64,000 nt of DNA from the NCBI RefSeq assembly GCF_945957345.1, contig NZ_CAMFKW010000013.1, positions 44,349 through 108,348 of the forward strand, written 5' to 3'. Numbering within the stretch: position 1 is the first letter of the stretch; every line of letters begins with the position of its first letter. The translations under genes were made by a program, and so were the position numbers. The notes below the pieces were generated by a model. That model saw only the letters and a program-made list of their open reading frames with translations, made no database searches and was not told the DNA's origin. This stretch comes from an uncultured Allobosea sp. Its GTDB lineage: Bacteria; Pseudomonadota; Alphaproteobacteria; Rhizobiales; Beijerinckiaceae. Below, in pieces: positions 44,355 to 52,796 of this stretch.

Positions 44355-44915
44355 CTACGCGACCCGCAGCAGCAGAACCTGCGTCTCGCCATAAGCCCGC
44401 CGCTCCAGCTCCCCGAAGCCGTCGGGCAGGCCGATCTCGGCATCGGCTGCCTCTTCCAGCACGATCAGCGCCTCCGGCGCGAGCCAGCCGCCTTCACGGG
44501 CTGAGACCAACGCCTTCTCGCCCAGACCCTTGCGATAGGGCGGGTCGCAGAAGACGAGGCCGAACGGCGCCATGCCGGTGATCGGGCCGAGCTTTGTGGC
44601 GTCGCGGCGGAAGATCCGGCTGAAGCCGGCGAGACCGAGCGTCATCTGGTTCTCGCGGATGATGCCGCGTGCCTCCGTGCCGTCATCGACCAGCAGCGCG
44701 AAGCCTGCGCCGCGCGACAAGGCCTCGAAGCCGAGCGCGCCCGTGCCGGCGAAGAGGTCGAGCACGCGTGCGCCCTCGACCGTGTCGCCATAAGCATGGA
44801 CGAGCACGTTGAACAGGGATTCGCGCAAACGGTCCGAGGTCGGCCGGATGCTGCCGATCCCCGGTTTCGGGCCGGCCAGAGGCCGGCCGCCCAAGCGTCC
44901 GCCGACGATCCGCAT
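44355..44915 (-). CDS. rsmD: 16S rRNA (guanine966-N2)-methyltransferase
   Basis: RsmD methylates G966 of 16S rRNA in the assembled small subunit. The 186-residue protein begins MRIVGGRLGGRPLAGP and has SIRPTSDRLRESLFNVL (substrate-binding helix). The SAM-binding loop is LDLFAGTGALGFEALSRGA and the catalytic motif is CDPPY. The length is typical. It starts 3 bp after the stop of the pseudouridine synthase gene, so two ribosome-modification genes are co-transcribed. Confidence 0.95.
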   Translation of the reverse strand: MRIVGGRLGGRPLAGPKPGIGSIRPTSDRLRESLFNVLVHAYGDTVEGARVLDLFAGTGALGFEALSRGAGFALLVDDGTEARGIIRENQMTLGLAGFSRIFRRDATKLGPITGMAPFGLVFCDPPYRKGLGEKALVSAREGGWLAPEALIVLEEAADAEIGLPDGFGELERRAYGETQVLLLRVA

Positions 44916-44918
44916 CGC

Positions 44919-46994
44919 TTAGTCGCGCTTGCCGCCGCCGGATGGACGCGGTCCCTTGCCGCCGCCACCGGGGCGCGGCCCGCGGCCACCGCCCGGCTTG
45001 CCGCCGAAGGGCCGCCCGCCGCCGGTGGGACGATCCGAGGAGCGCGGCCCGAAGCCCTTGCCGCCCGGCTTGTCGCCGAAGCTGCGGCCGCGCGGCCGAT
45101 CTTCAGCCGAGCGCTCGCGGAAGGCGCGGGCAGGGCGCTCGGCGCCGTCGCGTGGGGGGCGGTCGGGACGGTCGCCACGCGGGGCGCGATCTTCCCAGGG
45201 ATGATCACCGCCGCGATCGCGTCCGCCGGCCTCGCTGCGCGGGCGCCGGGCCGGCCGTTCGTCACCGCCGGTGCGCGAGAGGGGACGCGACGTGCGCATC
45301 TCGTCGCCCCCGCGCTCTTGGGCACCGCGCTGCTGGCGCGGCATGCGGTCCGGCCTGCGCTTGCTCTCGCGGGCGGGCGCGTCGCGTTCCTCGGCCACCG
45401 GGGCGCTGACGCGCTCGACCAGCACGCGCCGACCCTTGGGGTCGGCGATCGGCGTATCGCGGCGACGCTTCACCTCGCCGGTCGCCTCGCGCTCCTGCCG
45501 TTCCAGCTTCGGATCGGCGCCGCGGCGCGGCGGCGCCTTGCGGGCGCGCTGCGGCTCGGCCTCGGCATCGCGCCAGGTCGTGCGGGTCCAGGGCTTGTCG
45601 CCGCGCAATTCGCGCACGGCATCGCGGCGCGCCTCGTGTTCATCCTCGTCGACTTCGCGGCGGCGGCGCGGGCGGTCGTCGCCAGCCGGGGCCGGACGCG
45701 GCGCGGCGGGCAGAGCGTCGCGTCGCGGCGATTCGAAATCGGCGCCGGCCTTGGCCGCGAGTTCGGTGCCGAGCTGGTCCTGCAGCACGCGCGAACGGAT
45801 CTCGTCGACCTCGCCCTCTTCAAGCTCGCCGAGTTGGAACGGGCCGAAGGAGATGCGGATCAGCCGGTTCACCGTCAGCCCGAGATGCTCGAGCACGGTC
45901 TTGACCTCGCGGTTCTTGCCCTCGCGCAGATCGACCGTCAGCCAGGTGTTGAAGCCCTGCTGGCGCTCGAAGCGGGCGGTCACCGGCCCGTACTGGATGC
46001 CGTCGATGGTGACGCCGTCCTTGACCGTGTCGAGCACGTCCTGCGTGACCTCGCCAAAGGCGCGCACGCGGTAGCGGCGCAGCCAGCCGGTCTCCGGCAG
46101 TTCCAGCACGCGCGCCAGCCCGCCATCGTTAGTCAGCAGCAGCAGGCCTTCGGTGTTGATGTCGAGCCGGCCGATGGTCAGCACGCGCGGCAGGTCTTCC
46201 GGCAGCACGTCGAAGACGGTCGGGCGGCCTTCCGGGTCGAAATTGGTCGTCACCACGCCGCGGGGCTTGTGGTAGAGCCACAGCCGCGTGCGCTCGCGGG
46301 CCGGCAAGGGCTCGCCGTCGATCAGCACGATATCGGTCGGCTTCACGTCGAAGGCCGGGCTTTCCAGCACAGTGCCGTTCACGCTGACGCGGCCTTCCGC
46401 GATCATCGCCTCGCTGTCGCGGCGCGAGGCGACGCCGGCCCGCGCCATCACCTTGGCAATGCGCTCCGGCTCCTCCGCCGTGATCAGCTTGCGCTCGGGC
46501 TGAGCCTCGCGCGGGCGGCGCGGACGGTCATCCTGGCCCTCGAAGCGTGGCCCGCGCGGACGCGAAAAGCGCTTCTCGCCATCGCGGCCCTCGCCACGCG
46601 GCGGCCGGTCGCCTTGCGGCCGATCACGGCCGGCGAAGGGGCGATCGCCCGTGCGGGCCGGGCGGCGCGGACGCTCTTCACCCGAACGCTCGCGGAAGCC
46701 GCGGCCTTCGCCCTCGGCCCTGGTGCGGACCGGGCGGTCGCCATCGAAGCGGCGCGGGCGCGGAGCGTCACCCTCGGCGCCTGCAGGGCGCTCGAAACGG
46801 CGGGCCGGACGTTCGTCGCCGGCCGAATGGCCGCGGAAGGGCTTGCGTTCGCCATCGCGCGCAGGGCCGCGGCCCTCGCCGCCGGAGCGACCGCCGAAAC
46901 TCTTGCCACCGAAGCCTTTGCCGCCGGGGCCACGGCCGCCGGCGCCGCCACCCTTGCGCGGGCCGCGGCCTCTGTTGTTGTCGTCGTCTTTCAT
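44919..46994 (-). CDS. Large-subunit rRNA pseudouridine synthase (RluB/RsuA family) with long Arg/Gly-rich tails
   Basis: The 691-residue protein has a standard RsuA/RluB core between low-complexity tails. An S4 domain (ERIAKVMARAGVASRRDSEAM, about residues 181-245) is followed by the synthase domain with the catalytic Asp in GRLDINTEGLLLL (about 276) and REGKNREVKTVLEHLGL. The N-terminal tail (about 180 residues) and C-terminal tail (about 280) are rich in Gly, Arg, Asp and Pro, RGG-like, and probably disordered and RNA-binding. It converts uridine to pseudouridine, most likely in 23S rRNA. The ATG at 46994 begins MKDDDNNRGRG. Confidence 0.88.
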   Translation of the reverse strand: MKDDDNNRGRGPRKGGGAGGRGPGGKGFGGKSFGGRSGGEGRGPARDGERKPFRGHSAGDERPARRFERPAGAEGDAPRPRRFDGDRPVRTRAEGEGRGFRERSGEERPRRPARTGDRPFAGRDRPQGDRPPRGEGRDGEKRFSRPRGPRFEGQDDRPRRPREAQPERKLITAEEPERIAKVMARAGVASRRDSEAMIAEGRVSVNGTVLESPAFDVKPTDIVLIDGEPLPARERTRLWLYHKPRGVVTTNFDPEGRPTVFDVLPEDLPRVLTIGRLDINTEGLLLLTNDGGLARVLELPETGWLRRYRVRAFGEVTQDVLDTVKDGVTIDGIQYGPVTARFERQQGFNTWLTVDLREGKNREVKTVLEHLGLTVNRLIRISFGPFQLGELEEGEVDEIRSRVLQDQLGTELAAKAGADFESPRRDALPAAPRPAPAGDDRPRRRREVDEDEHEARRDAVRELRGDKPWTRTTWRDAEAEPQRARKAPPRRGADPKLERQEREATGEVKRRRDTPIADPKGRRVLVERVSAPVAEERDAPARESKRRPDRMPRQQRGAQERGGDEMRTSRPLSRTGGDERPARRPRSEAGGRDRGGDHPWEDRAPRGDRPDRPPRDGAERPARAFRERSAEDRPRGRSFGDKPGGKGFGPRSSDRPTGGGRPFGGKPGGGRGPRPGGGGKGPRPSGGGKRD

Positions 46995-47117
46995 GGTTGC
47001 TCCTGAGCCGGCCGAGCACAACCGCTTTGCGGGAAAGGCCTGGCTCGCTTATTCGCTATGACCGGCGCTTGTAGCAGAGGCTTTCCCTTGCTGCGAGCGC
47101 CAAAACCGGGGTTTTCG

Positions 47118-47582
47118 ATGTCGCCGCCGCAACACTCATCCACGATCGACGCCATGGCGCTCGCCTTCGACGAGGCGAAGGCCGCTGCTTTGCGCGGCGA
47201 GGTGCCGGTCGGCGCGGTCGTGGTGCGTGACGGAACGCTTCTCGCCAGCGCCGGCAACCGCACGCTGGAACTGAAGGACCCGACCGCCCATGCCGAGATG
47301 CTGGCGCTCCGACTCGCCTGCAACGCGATCGGCAGCGAGCGCCTGATCGGCTGCGACCTCTACGTCACGCTCGAACCCTGCCCGATGTGCGCGGCGGCGA
47401 TCTCGTTTTCGCGGATCAGGCGGCTCTATTTCGGTGCAGGCGATCCGAAGGGCGGCGCGGTCGAGAACGGCGTCAGGCTCTATGAGAGCCCGACTTGCCA
47501 CCATGTGCCGGAGATTTATGGCGGGTTGCGCGAGACGGAAGCCGCGGCCCTGCTCCGGGATTTCTTCCGCGAGCGGCGCTGA
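47118..47582 (+). CDS. tadA: tRNA adenosine(34) deaminase
   Basis: TadA converts A34 of tRNA-Arg(ACG) to inosine. The zinc deaminase signature is complete: HAEMLALR (ligand His and catalytic Glu) and PCPMCAAAI (two ligand Cys). The tail has ENGVRLYESPTCHHVPEIYGG, typical of the tRNA-specific clade. ATG 47118 gives 154 residues; an ATG at 47154 is also possible. It is divergent from the pseudouridine synthase gene, so tRNA and rRNA modification genes share an intergenic region. Confidence 0.94.
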   Translation: MSPPQHSSTIDAMALAFDEAKAAALRGEVPVGAVVVRDGTLLASAGNRTLELKDPTAHAEMLALRLACNAIGSERLIGCDLYVTLEPCPMCAAAISFSRIRRLYFGAGDPKGGAVENGVRLYESPTCHHVPEIYGGLRETEAAALLRDFFRERR

Positions 47583-47585
47583 GGC

Positions 47586-47837
47586 TCAGGTATCCGACGA
47601 GGCGATACCGAACTTCGCCGCGAGCTGCGCGCGGTCCATGCAGGAGACGTCGTAGGTCACTTGCCGGCCCTTGAACTCAGGTCGCTTGCCGAATTCTTTC
47701 GTCATCGAACGGATGGTGTCGTCGACCCGTGCTTCGCAGGCCTGCACGGTGGTGAAATCCATTTCGCTGATGCGGCTGGTCGCGCAATGCGCCTCGCCAG
47801 CGACGCAGGCCATGACGACCATGGTGAAGGCATCCAT
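47586..47837 (-). CDS. Small cysteine-containing protein of unknown function
   Basis: This 83-residue protein opens with a short hydrophobic segment (MDAFTMVVMACVAG), then has HCATSRISEMDF, VQACEAR and YDVSCMDRAQ, giving four cysteines. The pattern fits a small exported or periplasmic protein with two disulfides, but the N-terminal segment is short for a signal peptide. The start at 47837 is chosen because an AGGAG lies just upstream; the frame extends further without similarity. It is convergent with tadA, 3 bp apart. I do not recognise the family. Confidence 0.6.
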   Translation of the reverse strand: MDAFTMVVMACVAGEAHCATSRISEMDFTTVQACEARVDDTIRSMTKEFGKRPEFKGRQVTYDVSCMDRAQLAAKFGIASSDT

Positions 47838-47939
47838 GCGAGGCGCTCCTGTTGCTGCCCGTCGAGGCTGCGCCCGTATGGTGAACGCTTGGTTAAGCCC
47901 GGCGATGCCGCCCCGCTTGCCCAAGCAAGGGCCGGACCA

Positions 47940-48683
47940 TCAGCCGAGGCTGCGCCAGCAGAGATAGGCGCCCAAAGCCAGCAGCCCGGCGAAGAAGCAG
48001 ATCTTGAAGGTCGCGGGCGAGATGCGGCTGCGGATGAACTGCCCACCGCCCATGCCGATCAGGGCCGGTACCAGAGCGAGCAGCGACTGCCAGGCGACGG
48101 TGCCGTTGAGAGCGCCGGCCCCGATCAGGCCGAAGGAGAGCGCCAGCGTCGAGACGATGAAGGAGATGCCGAGCGCCTGCACCAGCTCGTCCTTGTCGAA
48201 GCCGAGCGCCTGCAGATAGGGCACGGCCGGCAGCACGAACACGCCGGTCGCAGCCGTGACCACACCGGTGGTGAAACCGACGACGGGGCCGAGCCAGCCT
48301 TCCCAACGCGCGGGCACGCGCAGCTTCGCCGCCTTGAGTCCGACCAGCGCATAGAGGATGAGTGCCGCGCCCAGCCAGAGCGTGGCGCTGCCACCCTTCT
48401 GCTGCTGCAATAGCCCGGCTCCGGCCCAGGTGCCCAGGCAGATCGTGGCGAGCATTGGCCAGAGCCGGTGCAAGGTAGACAGCAGTTTCGGCCCGGTCGC
48501 GATCTGCCAGCCATTGGTGACGAGGTTGGGTACGACCAGGAGCGCCGCCGCCTGCGCCGGGGCCATGACCACGCCGAGGATGCCGACCGCGATGGTCGGC
48601 AATCCCAGCCCGATCACACCCTTGACGAAGCCGGCGAGCACGAAGGTCGCGGTGATGAAGAGGAGGAGAGTCGTGTTGTCCAT
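47940..48683 (-). CDS. TauE/SafE family transporter, second copy
   Basis: This 247-residue membrane protein has about eight hydrophobic segments in two halves; the first half has GFVKGVIGLGLPTIAVGIL, the second TGVVTAATGVFVLPAVPYL. It belongs to a different, shorter subgroup than the TauE/SafE protein at 12006-12950. It is divergent from the ArsR-type regulator at 48789, with a perfect palindrome between them, so it is probably the regulator's target. Export of a sulfur-containing or other organic anion is inferred from the family. Confidence 0.86.
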   Translation of the reverse strand: MDNTTLLLFITATFVLAGFVKGVIGLGLPTIAVGILGVVMAPAQAAALLVVPNLVTNGWQIATGPKLLSTLHRLWPMLATICLGTWAGAGLLQQQKGGSATLWLGAALILYALVGLKAAKLRVPARWEGWLGPVVGFTTGVVTAATGVFVLPAVPYLQALGFDKDELVQALGISFIVSTLALSFGLIGAGALNGTVAWQSLLALVPALIGMGGGQFIRSRISPATFKICFFAGLLALGAYLCWRSLG

Positions 48684-48726
48684 GCCTCGCTTGTGGCATC
48701 GCTGACGGCGGCTGTCGCGACCCGAT

Positions 48727-48746
48727 GCTACGGCGGTCGCCGTAGC
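48727..48746. promoter_or_regulatory. 20-bp palindrome, candidate ArsR operator
   Basis: GCTACGGCGGTCGCCGTAGC has perfect 9-bp arms around a GT centre. It lies 43 bp before the tauE/safE start and 42 bp before the preferred arsR start, the expected place for an operator controlling both genes. Short symmetric dyads are typical of ArsR-family sites. Confidence 0.65.
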
Positions 48747-48788
48747 GTTCCCGCTTGCGGCGATGGCGGGATGGAGCATCATGTCGGC

Positions 48789-49535
48789 ATGAGCACGCAA
48801 GGTCCCTATCTCGCGGAGATCGCCCATCTGATGGGGGATCCGGCCCGCGCCAACATGCTGCACGCGCTGATGGATGGCCGCGCGCTGACGGCCAAGGAAC
48901 TCGCCTGGATCGCCGGCGTCGCGCCGCAGACGGCGAGCGGCCACCTCGCCAAGCTGATGCAGGGCAACCTGATCGATGTCGCCGTGCAAGGGCGCCACCG
49001 CTATTACCGGCTGGCCGGGCCGGAGGTCGCGACCGCGCTCGAAGGCCTGATGGTGCTGGCTAATCTTGAGGGCACCAGCCGGCGCCTGCCGTCCCGCGTC
49101 GGCGCGGAACTGAGCCAGGCCCGCACCTGCTACGACCATTTCGCCGGCCGGCTCGGTATCGGCATCCACGACGCCTTGATGGCCGGTGGCCATCTTGCTG
49201 CGAGCGAGGGCGGCTATGCGCTGACTGCCTCGGGCAAGGCGATCTTCGGGGCGCTGGGCCTCGATCCCGACGCTACCGCCAGGAGCCGCCGTGCCGCCTT
49301 GCGGCCCTGTCTCGACTGGAGCGAGCGCCGGCCACATCTGGCGGGCCATCTCGCGGCGTCGCTCGCCTGCCGCTGCTTCGAAATGGATTGGGTGCGCCGC
49401 CGCAAGGACAGCCGCGCCGTGATCCTGACCGAGGAGGGGCGAGGGATGCTGGAAGCCGCGCTCCCCGGCTTCCGCTGCGATACGCCGGAGCCGGTCAGTC
49501 CTGCTGTTCGAGAGCGCGCTCCAGCGCTCGCTTGA
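48789..49535 (+). CDS. ArsR-type winged-helix transcriptional regulator
   Basis: This 248-residue regulator has an N-terminal ArsR winged helix (ALMDGRALTAKELAWIAGVAPQTASGHLAKL with the recognition helix, wing GRHRYYRLAG). A long C-terminal helical domain carries RTCYDHFAGRLG and CLDWSERRPHLAGHL, as in a known two-domain ArsR subgroup whose ligand is unknown. Scattered Cys residues do not form a clear SmtB-type metal site. An in-frame ATG at 48771 is an alternative start. Its 3' end overlaps the convergent patatin gene by 41 bp, so the last codons are read on both strands. Confidence 0.85.
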   Translation: MSTQGPYLAEIAHLMGDPARANMLHALMDGRALTAKELAWIAGVAPQTASGHLAKLMQGNLIDVAVQGRHRYYRLAGPEVATALEGLMVLANLEGTSRRLPSRVGAELSQARTCYDHFAGRLGIGIHDALMAGGHLAASEGGYALTASGKAIFGALGLDPDATARSRRAALRPCLDWSERRPHLAGHLAASLACRCFEMDWVRRRKDSRAVILTEEGRGMLEAALPGFRCDTPEPVSPAVRERAPALA

Positions 49536-50364
49536 CCTCGTCCTTGATCGGCTCGGCTGCTGCGAGGATCGCCTTGGCCTTGAAGAAGTCGAGCCCGCCG
49601 ATGCCGTCGGCGCCGGCCCGGATCAGGATGTCCGGCGGCTCCTGCTCGATCAGGCGCTGGACCAGTGTCCGCGTCAGGATCTGCGAGGCACCGACCAGCG
49701 CCTCCATCGCGCCGGGAATGCGCGCCTCGCCAGGCTCGGTCATCGGCGCGCTGACATCGACCGCGAGGACGATGCGGCCCGGCGCCAGCCAATCCCGATA
49801 GGGCAGGGGATCGATCGCGCCGCCATCGATCAGCACGCGCCCGCCGAGTGCGACCGGGCGCACAAGGCCGGGAATGGCGAGCGAGGCAGCGACGGCCGGC
49901 GTCAGCGGTCCATCATGCAGCGCGACCGCGACGTGGCGGTGGTAGTCCGCGGCAACCGCTGTGAACGGGATCGCCAGCTCCTCGAACCGGTCTGGCACGG
50001 CTTCCGGCCAGAACAGGTCGAGTAGCCTTTCGCCGTCGATCAGCACGGGATTGCCGAGCCCGCGCACGAGATCGGCGAGCTTGCCGACGCGGCAATCGAG
50101 CAAGCGTGCGATCACCCGCGCCCGGTCGCGAAATATTGCCAGCACATGCTCACGTAGCTCCCGGCCGGAGAGCCCGGCGGCATAGGCCGCAGCAATGATA
50201 GCGCCGATCGAGCAGCCGGAGATGCGCGTGGGCTTCAGCCCAAGCTCGTCGAAAGCCTCCAGAACGGCGATGTGGCTTAAACCGCGCGCTCCGCCCGCGC
50301 CGAGCACGAGCGCGATTTCGGGCGCGCTGGTTTGGTCGGATTTGGCGGTGCGGGAACCCGGCAT
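49495..50364 (-). CDS. Patatin-like phospholipase
   Basis: This 289-residue acyl hydrolase uses a Ser-Asp dyad: Ser52 in SGCSIGAII and the Asp in VLIDGGAIDPLPY near residue 178. The oxyanion loop is LVLGAGGARGLSHIAVL. The protein lacks transmembrane segments and a signal peptide, so it resembles the RssA-like cytoplasmic or membrane-associated patatins. It probably hydrolyses phospholipid or lysophospholipid acyl esters. The gene starts 21 bp after the hydrolase at 50386-51300 on the same strand, and its 3' end overlaps the ArsR gene. Confidence 0.9.
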   Translation of the reverse strand: MPGSRTAKSDQTSAPEIALVLGAGGARGLSHIAVLEAFDELGLKPTRISGCSIGAIIAAAYAAGLSGRELREHVLAIFRDRARVIARLLDCRVGKLADLVRGLGNPVLIDGERLLDLFWPEAVPDRFEELAIPFTAVAADYHRHVAVALHDGPLTPAVAASLAIPGLVRPVALGGRVLIDGGAIDPLPYRDWLAPGRIVLAVDVSAPMTEPGEARIPGAMEALVGASQILTRTLVQRLIEQEPPDILIRAGADGIGGLDFFKAKAILAAAEPIKDEVKRALERALEQQD

Positions 50365-50385
50365 GCCTTTGGTCTCGTTTCTGGC

Positions 50386-51300
50386 TCAGGCCACAGCCCG
50401 AGCCAGAAACGGCTTCAGCGCGGCGAGCGTCGCCTGCGGGTTCTCTTCCGGGAGGAAGTGGCCGCTGTCGATCGCTTGCCCTTCGGCTTGCGGTGCGAAG
50501 GTCTCGCGCCAAATCTCGAGCGGGCTTGCGCCCTTGGCCGGAATGCCGGCCTCGCCCCAGAGCACCAACGTCGGGCAGAGGATGCGCTTGTTCGCGGCGA
50601 GATCGGCCTTGTCGTACTCGATATCGGTGGTGGCACCGGCGCGATAATCCTCGCAGGCCGCATGGGTGCGCGAGGGATCGCTGAAGGATTCCGCATAGGA
50701 CTGCATCGCAAGCGGGTCGAACAGGTCGAGAGTCTTCGCCAGGCTCCAGCTTGCGATGGTGCGGTCGAGCCAGCCGACCGGGTCGGCCTTGAGCAGGTTT
50801 TCCGGGGTCGGCTCGGGCTGTGCCAGAAAGGTCCAGTGATAGACCTGCATGGCGCGGGCGGCGTTCATGCCCTCCCACATCGAGACGGTCGGCAGAATGT
50901 CGAGCAGGACGAGCCGCTCGACGCGGCCGGGATGGTCGAGTGCAAGGCGATAGGCGACGCGCGCACCGCGATCATGGCCGATCACGCCGAAGCGGATATG
51001 GCCGAGCGCCTGCATCACCGCGACGATATCCTCGCCCATGCCGCGCTTGGTGTAGGTCTCTTGGCCGCCATCGCCATGCGGTGCCGCCGACCAGCCATAG
51101 CCGCGGAGGTCAGGGCAGACGACGGTGTGCGTCTTGGCCAGTTCCGGCGCCAGCCGGTGCCATTCGGCATGGGTCTGCGGGAAGCCGTGGATCAGCACCA
51201 GCGGCGGGCCTTCGCCGCCGACGCGCGCGAAGATCTTGCCGACCGGTCCGTCGATCCAGTGCGCCTTGAAGCCGGGGAAGAGACTGTCGATGTTCGCCAT
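50386..51300 (-). CDS. Alpha/beta hydrolase, fluoroacetate/haloacetate dehalogenase-like
   Basis: This 304-residue hydrolase matches the characterised fluoroacetate dehalogenase at every key position I can recall. The nucleophile Asp110 with Arg111 and Arg114 lies in GHDRGAR, Asp134 in LLDILPT, the halide-site His155 and Trp156 in VYHWTF, Tyr219 in CEDYRAG, and the general-base His281 in SGHFLPEE. Asp replaces the Ser of esterases, as needed for dehalogenation. It would convert haloacetate to glycolate and halide. The ATG at 51300 is the conserved start. Haloacetate activity is inferred. Confidence 0.85.
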   Translation of the reverse strand: MANIDSLFPGFKAHWIDGPVGKIFARVGGEGPPLVLIHGFPQTHAEWHRLAPELAKTHTVVCPDLRGYGWSAAPHGDGGQETYTKRGMGEDIVAVMQALGHIRFGVIGHDRGARVAYRLALDHPGRVERLVLLDILPTVSMWEGMNAARAMQVYHWTFLAQPEPTPENLLKADPVGWLDRTIASWSLAKTLDLFDPLAMQSYAESFSDPSRTHAACEDYRAGATTDIEYDKADLAANKRILCPTLVLWGEAGIPAKGASPLEIWRETFAPQAEGQAIDSGHFLPEENPQATLAALKPFLARAVA

Positions 51301-51314
51301 GCGCGGCAGCATAG

Positions 51315-51362
51315 GCATCGACCCGAAAAGTGGGAACCGGTTTTCGGCTGAAGTCGATGCGA
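51315..51362. repeat. Intergenic repeat R3, copy 2
   Basis: GCATCGACCCGAAAAGTGGG faces CGGTTTTCGGCTGAAGTCGATGC, an imperfect palindrome 15 bp upstream of the dehalogenase-like gene start. It shares CCGAAAAGTG with the other two copies. Given the position it may lie within the 5' untranslated region. Confidence 0.85.
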
Positions 51363-51427
51363 GAGAAATCACAACACCGAACGAATATTGCATTCGGTTG
51401 GTGTTGTGCCCCGCGCCGACGATCCTG

Positions 51428-52705
51428 TCAGCCTTGCTCGCGCTTCACCGCCTGCCAGCCGATATCGCGGCGGCAGAAGCCCCCGGGCCAGTCGATCTTG
51501 TCGACCGCCTCATAGGCGCGCGCCTGTGCCTCGCCGACGCTCTTGCCGAGTGCGACGACATTGAGCACGCGCCCGCCATTAGCCACGAGATCGCCGTTCG
51601 AGAGCTTCGTGCCGGCATGGAAGACGAGCACTTCATCCAGTGCCTCCGCCTTCTCGACGCCCTGGATGACGCTGCCGGTCTCCGGCTTGGCGGGATAGCC
51701 CTTCGCTGCGAGCACGACGGTCAGAGCTGCCTCGTCGCGCCAGCGCAGGTCGACCCGGTCGAGCACGCCGTCGCAGGCGGCAAGCAGAGCCGGCACGATG
51801 TCGCTCTTGAGGCGCGGCATCAGCACTTCGCATTCGGGATCGCCGAAGCGGGTGTTGTATTCGATCAGCTTCGGCCCCTGCGCCGTGATCATCAATCCGG
51901 CGAAGAGCACGCCCTGGAACGGTGTGCCGCGCTTGGCCATGCCGGCGAGCGTCGGCCGGATGATCTCGGCCATGACGCGCTCGGTCAGCGTGGGCGTCAT
52001 CACGGGGGCTGGCGAATAGGCGCCCATGCCGCCGGTATTCGGGCCGGTATCGCCGTCGCCGACGCGCTTGTGGTCCTGCGCCGAGGCGAGCGCCAGCGCA
52101 TGCGTGCCGTCGCAGAGCGCGAAGAAGCTGGCTTCCTCGCCGACCATCCATTCCTCGACCACGACTTCGGCCCCGGCGGCGCCGAAGCTACCCGAGAACA
52201 TCATGTCGATGGCCTCGTTCGCCTCGTCCAGCGTCTGCGCCATGATCACGCCCTTGCCGGCGGCGAGCCCGTCGGCCTTGATCACGATCGGCGCGCCTTG
52301 GCTCGCCACATAGGCCTTGGCGGAAGCGGCATCACTGAAGCGGCCGAAGCCGGCTGTCGGGATGCCGAACTCGGCGCAGAGTTCCTTGGTGAAGCCCTTC
52401 GAGCCCTCAAGCTGGGCCGCCGCCTTCGACGGTCCGAACACCTTGATCCCTGCCGCCCGGAGATCGTCGGCGATGCCGGCGACGAGCGGCCCCTCCGGCC
52501 CGACGACGACGAGGTGGATGCCCTGCAGCCGGCAGAACGCCACGACCGCGGCATGGTCGGCGATATCGACCACGACATTCTCGCCGCAATGGGCCGTGCC
52601 GGGATTGCCCGGCGCGATGAACAGTGTGTCGCAGAGCGGCGAGGCCGAAATCGCCCAGGCGAGCGCATGCTCGCGGCCGCCCGAACCGATCAGAAGAATT
52701 TTCAT
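51428..52705 (-). CDS. purD: Phosphoribosylamine-glycine ligase
   Basis: PurD joins glycine to 5-phosphoribosylamine with ATP, the second step of de novo purine synthesis. The 425-residue ATP-grasp enzyme begins [19 protein letters not shown] and shows [14 protein letters not shown] (ATP lid), the signature [14 protein letters not shown], and the purine-family [11 protein letters not shown]. The length is normal. It is divergent from xseA with a 91-bp shared promoter region. Confidence 0.96.
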   Translation of the reverse strand: MKILLIGSGGREHALAWAISASPLCDTLFIAPGNPGTAHCGENVVVDIADHAAVVAFCRLQGIHLVVVGPEGPLVAGIADDLRAAGIKVFGPSKAAAQLEGSKGFTKELCAEFGIPTAGFGRFSDAASAKAYVASQGAPIVIKADGLAAGKGVIMAQTLDEANEAIDMMFSGSFGAAGAEVVVEEWMVGEEASFFALCDGTHALALASAQDHKRVGDGDTGPNTGGMGAYSPAPVMTPTLTERVMAEIIRPTLAGMAKRGTPFQGVLFAGLMITAQGPKLIEYNTRFGDPECEVLMPRLKSDIVPALLAACDGVLDRVDLRWRDEAALTVVLAAKGYPAKPETGSVIQGVEKAEALDEVLVFHAGTKLSNGDLVANGGRVLNVVALGKSVGEAQARAYEAVDKIDWPGGFCRRDIGWQAVKREQG

Positions 52706-52796
52706 TGCGCTCTCCGCTCCGTCACGGGCGCAATAGCGGCACAGCGCCCGGCGGGCAACGCTTCTGCTGTATCGTCCGGCCGGCTATGGTCCGCCG

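Noticed and set aside
44796..47006. 736-codon plus-strand frame opposite the pseudouridine synthase
   Set aside because: Ala/Arg-rich shadow of the Gly/Arg-rich tails. The minus strand carries S4 and synthase motifs.
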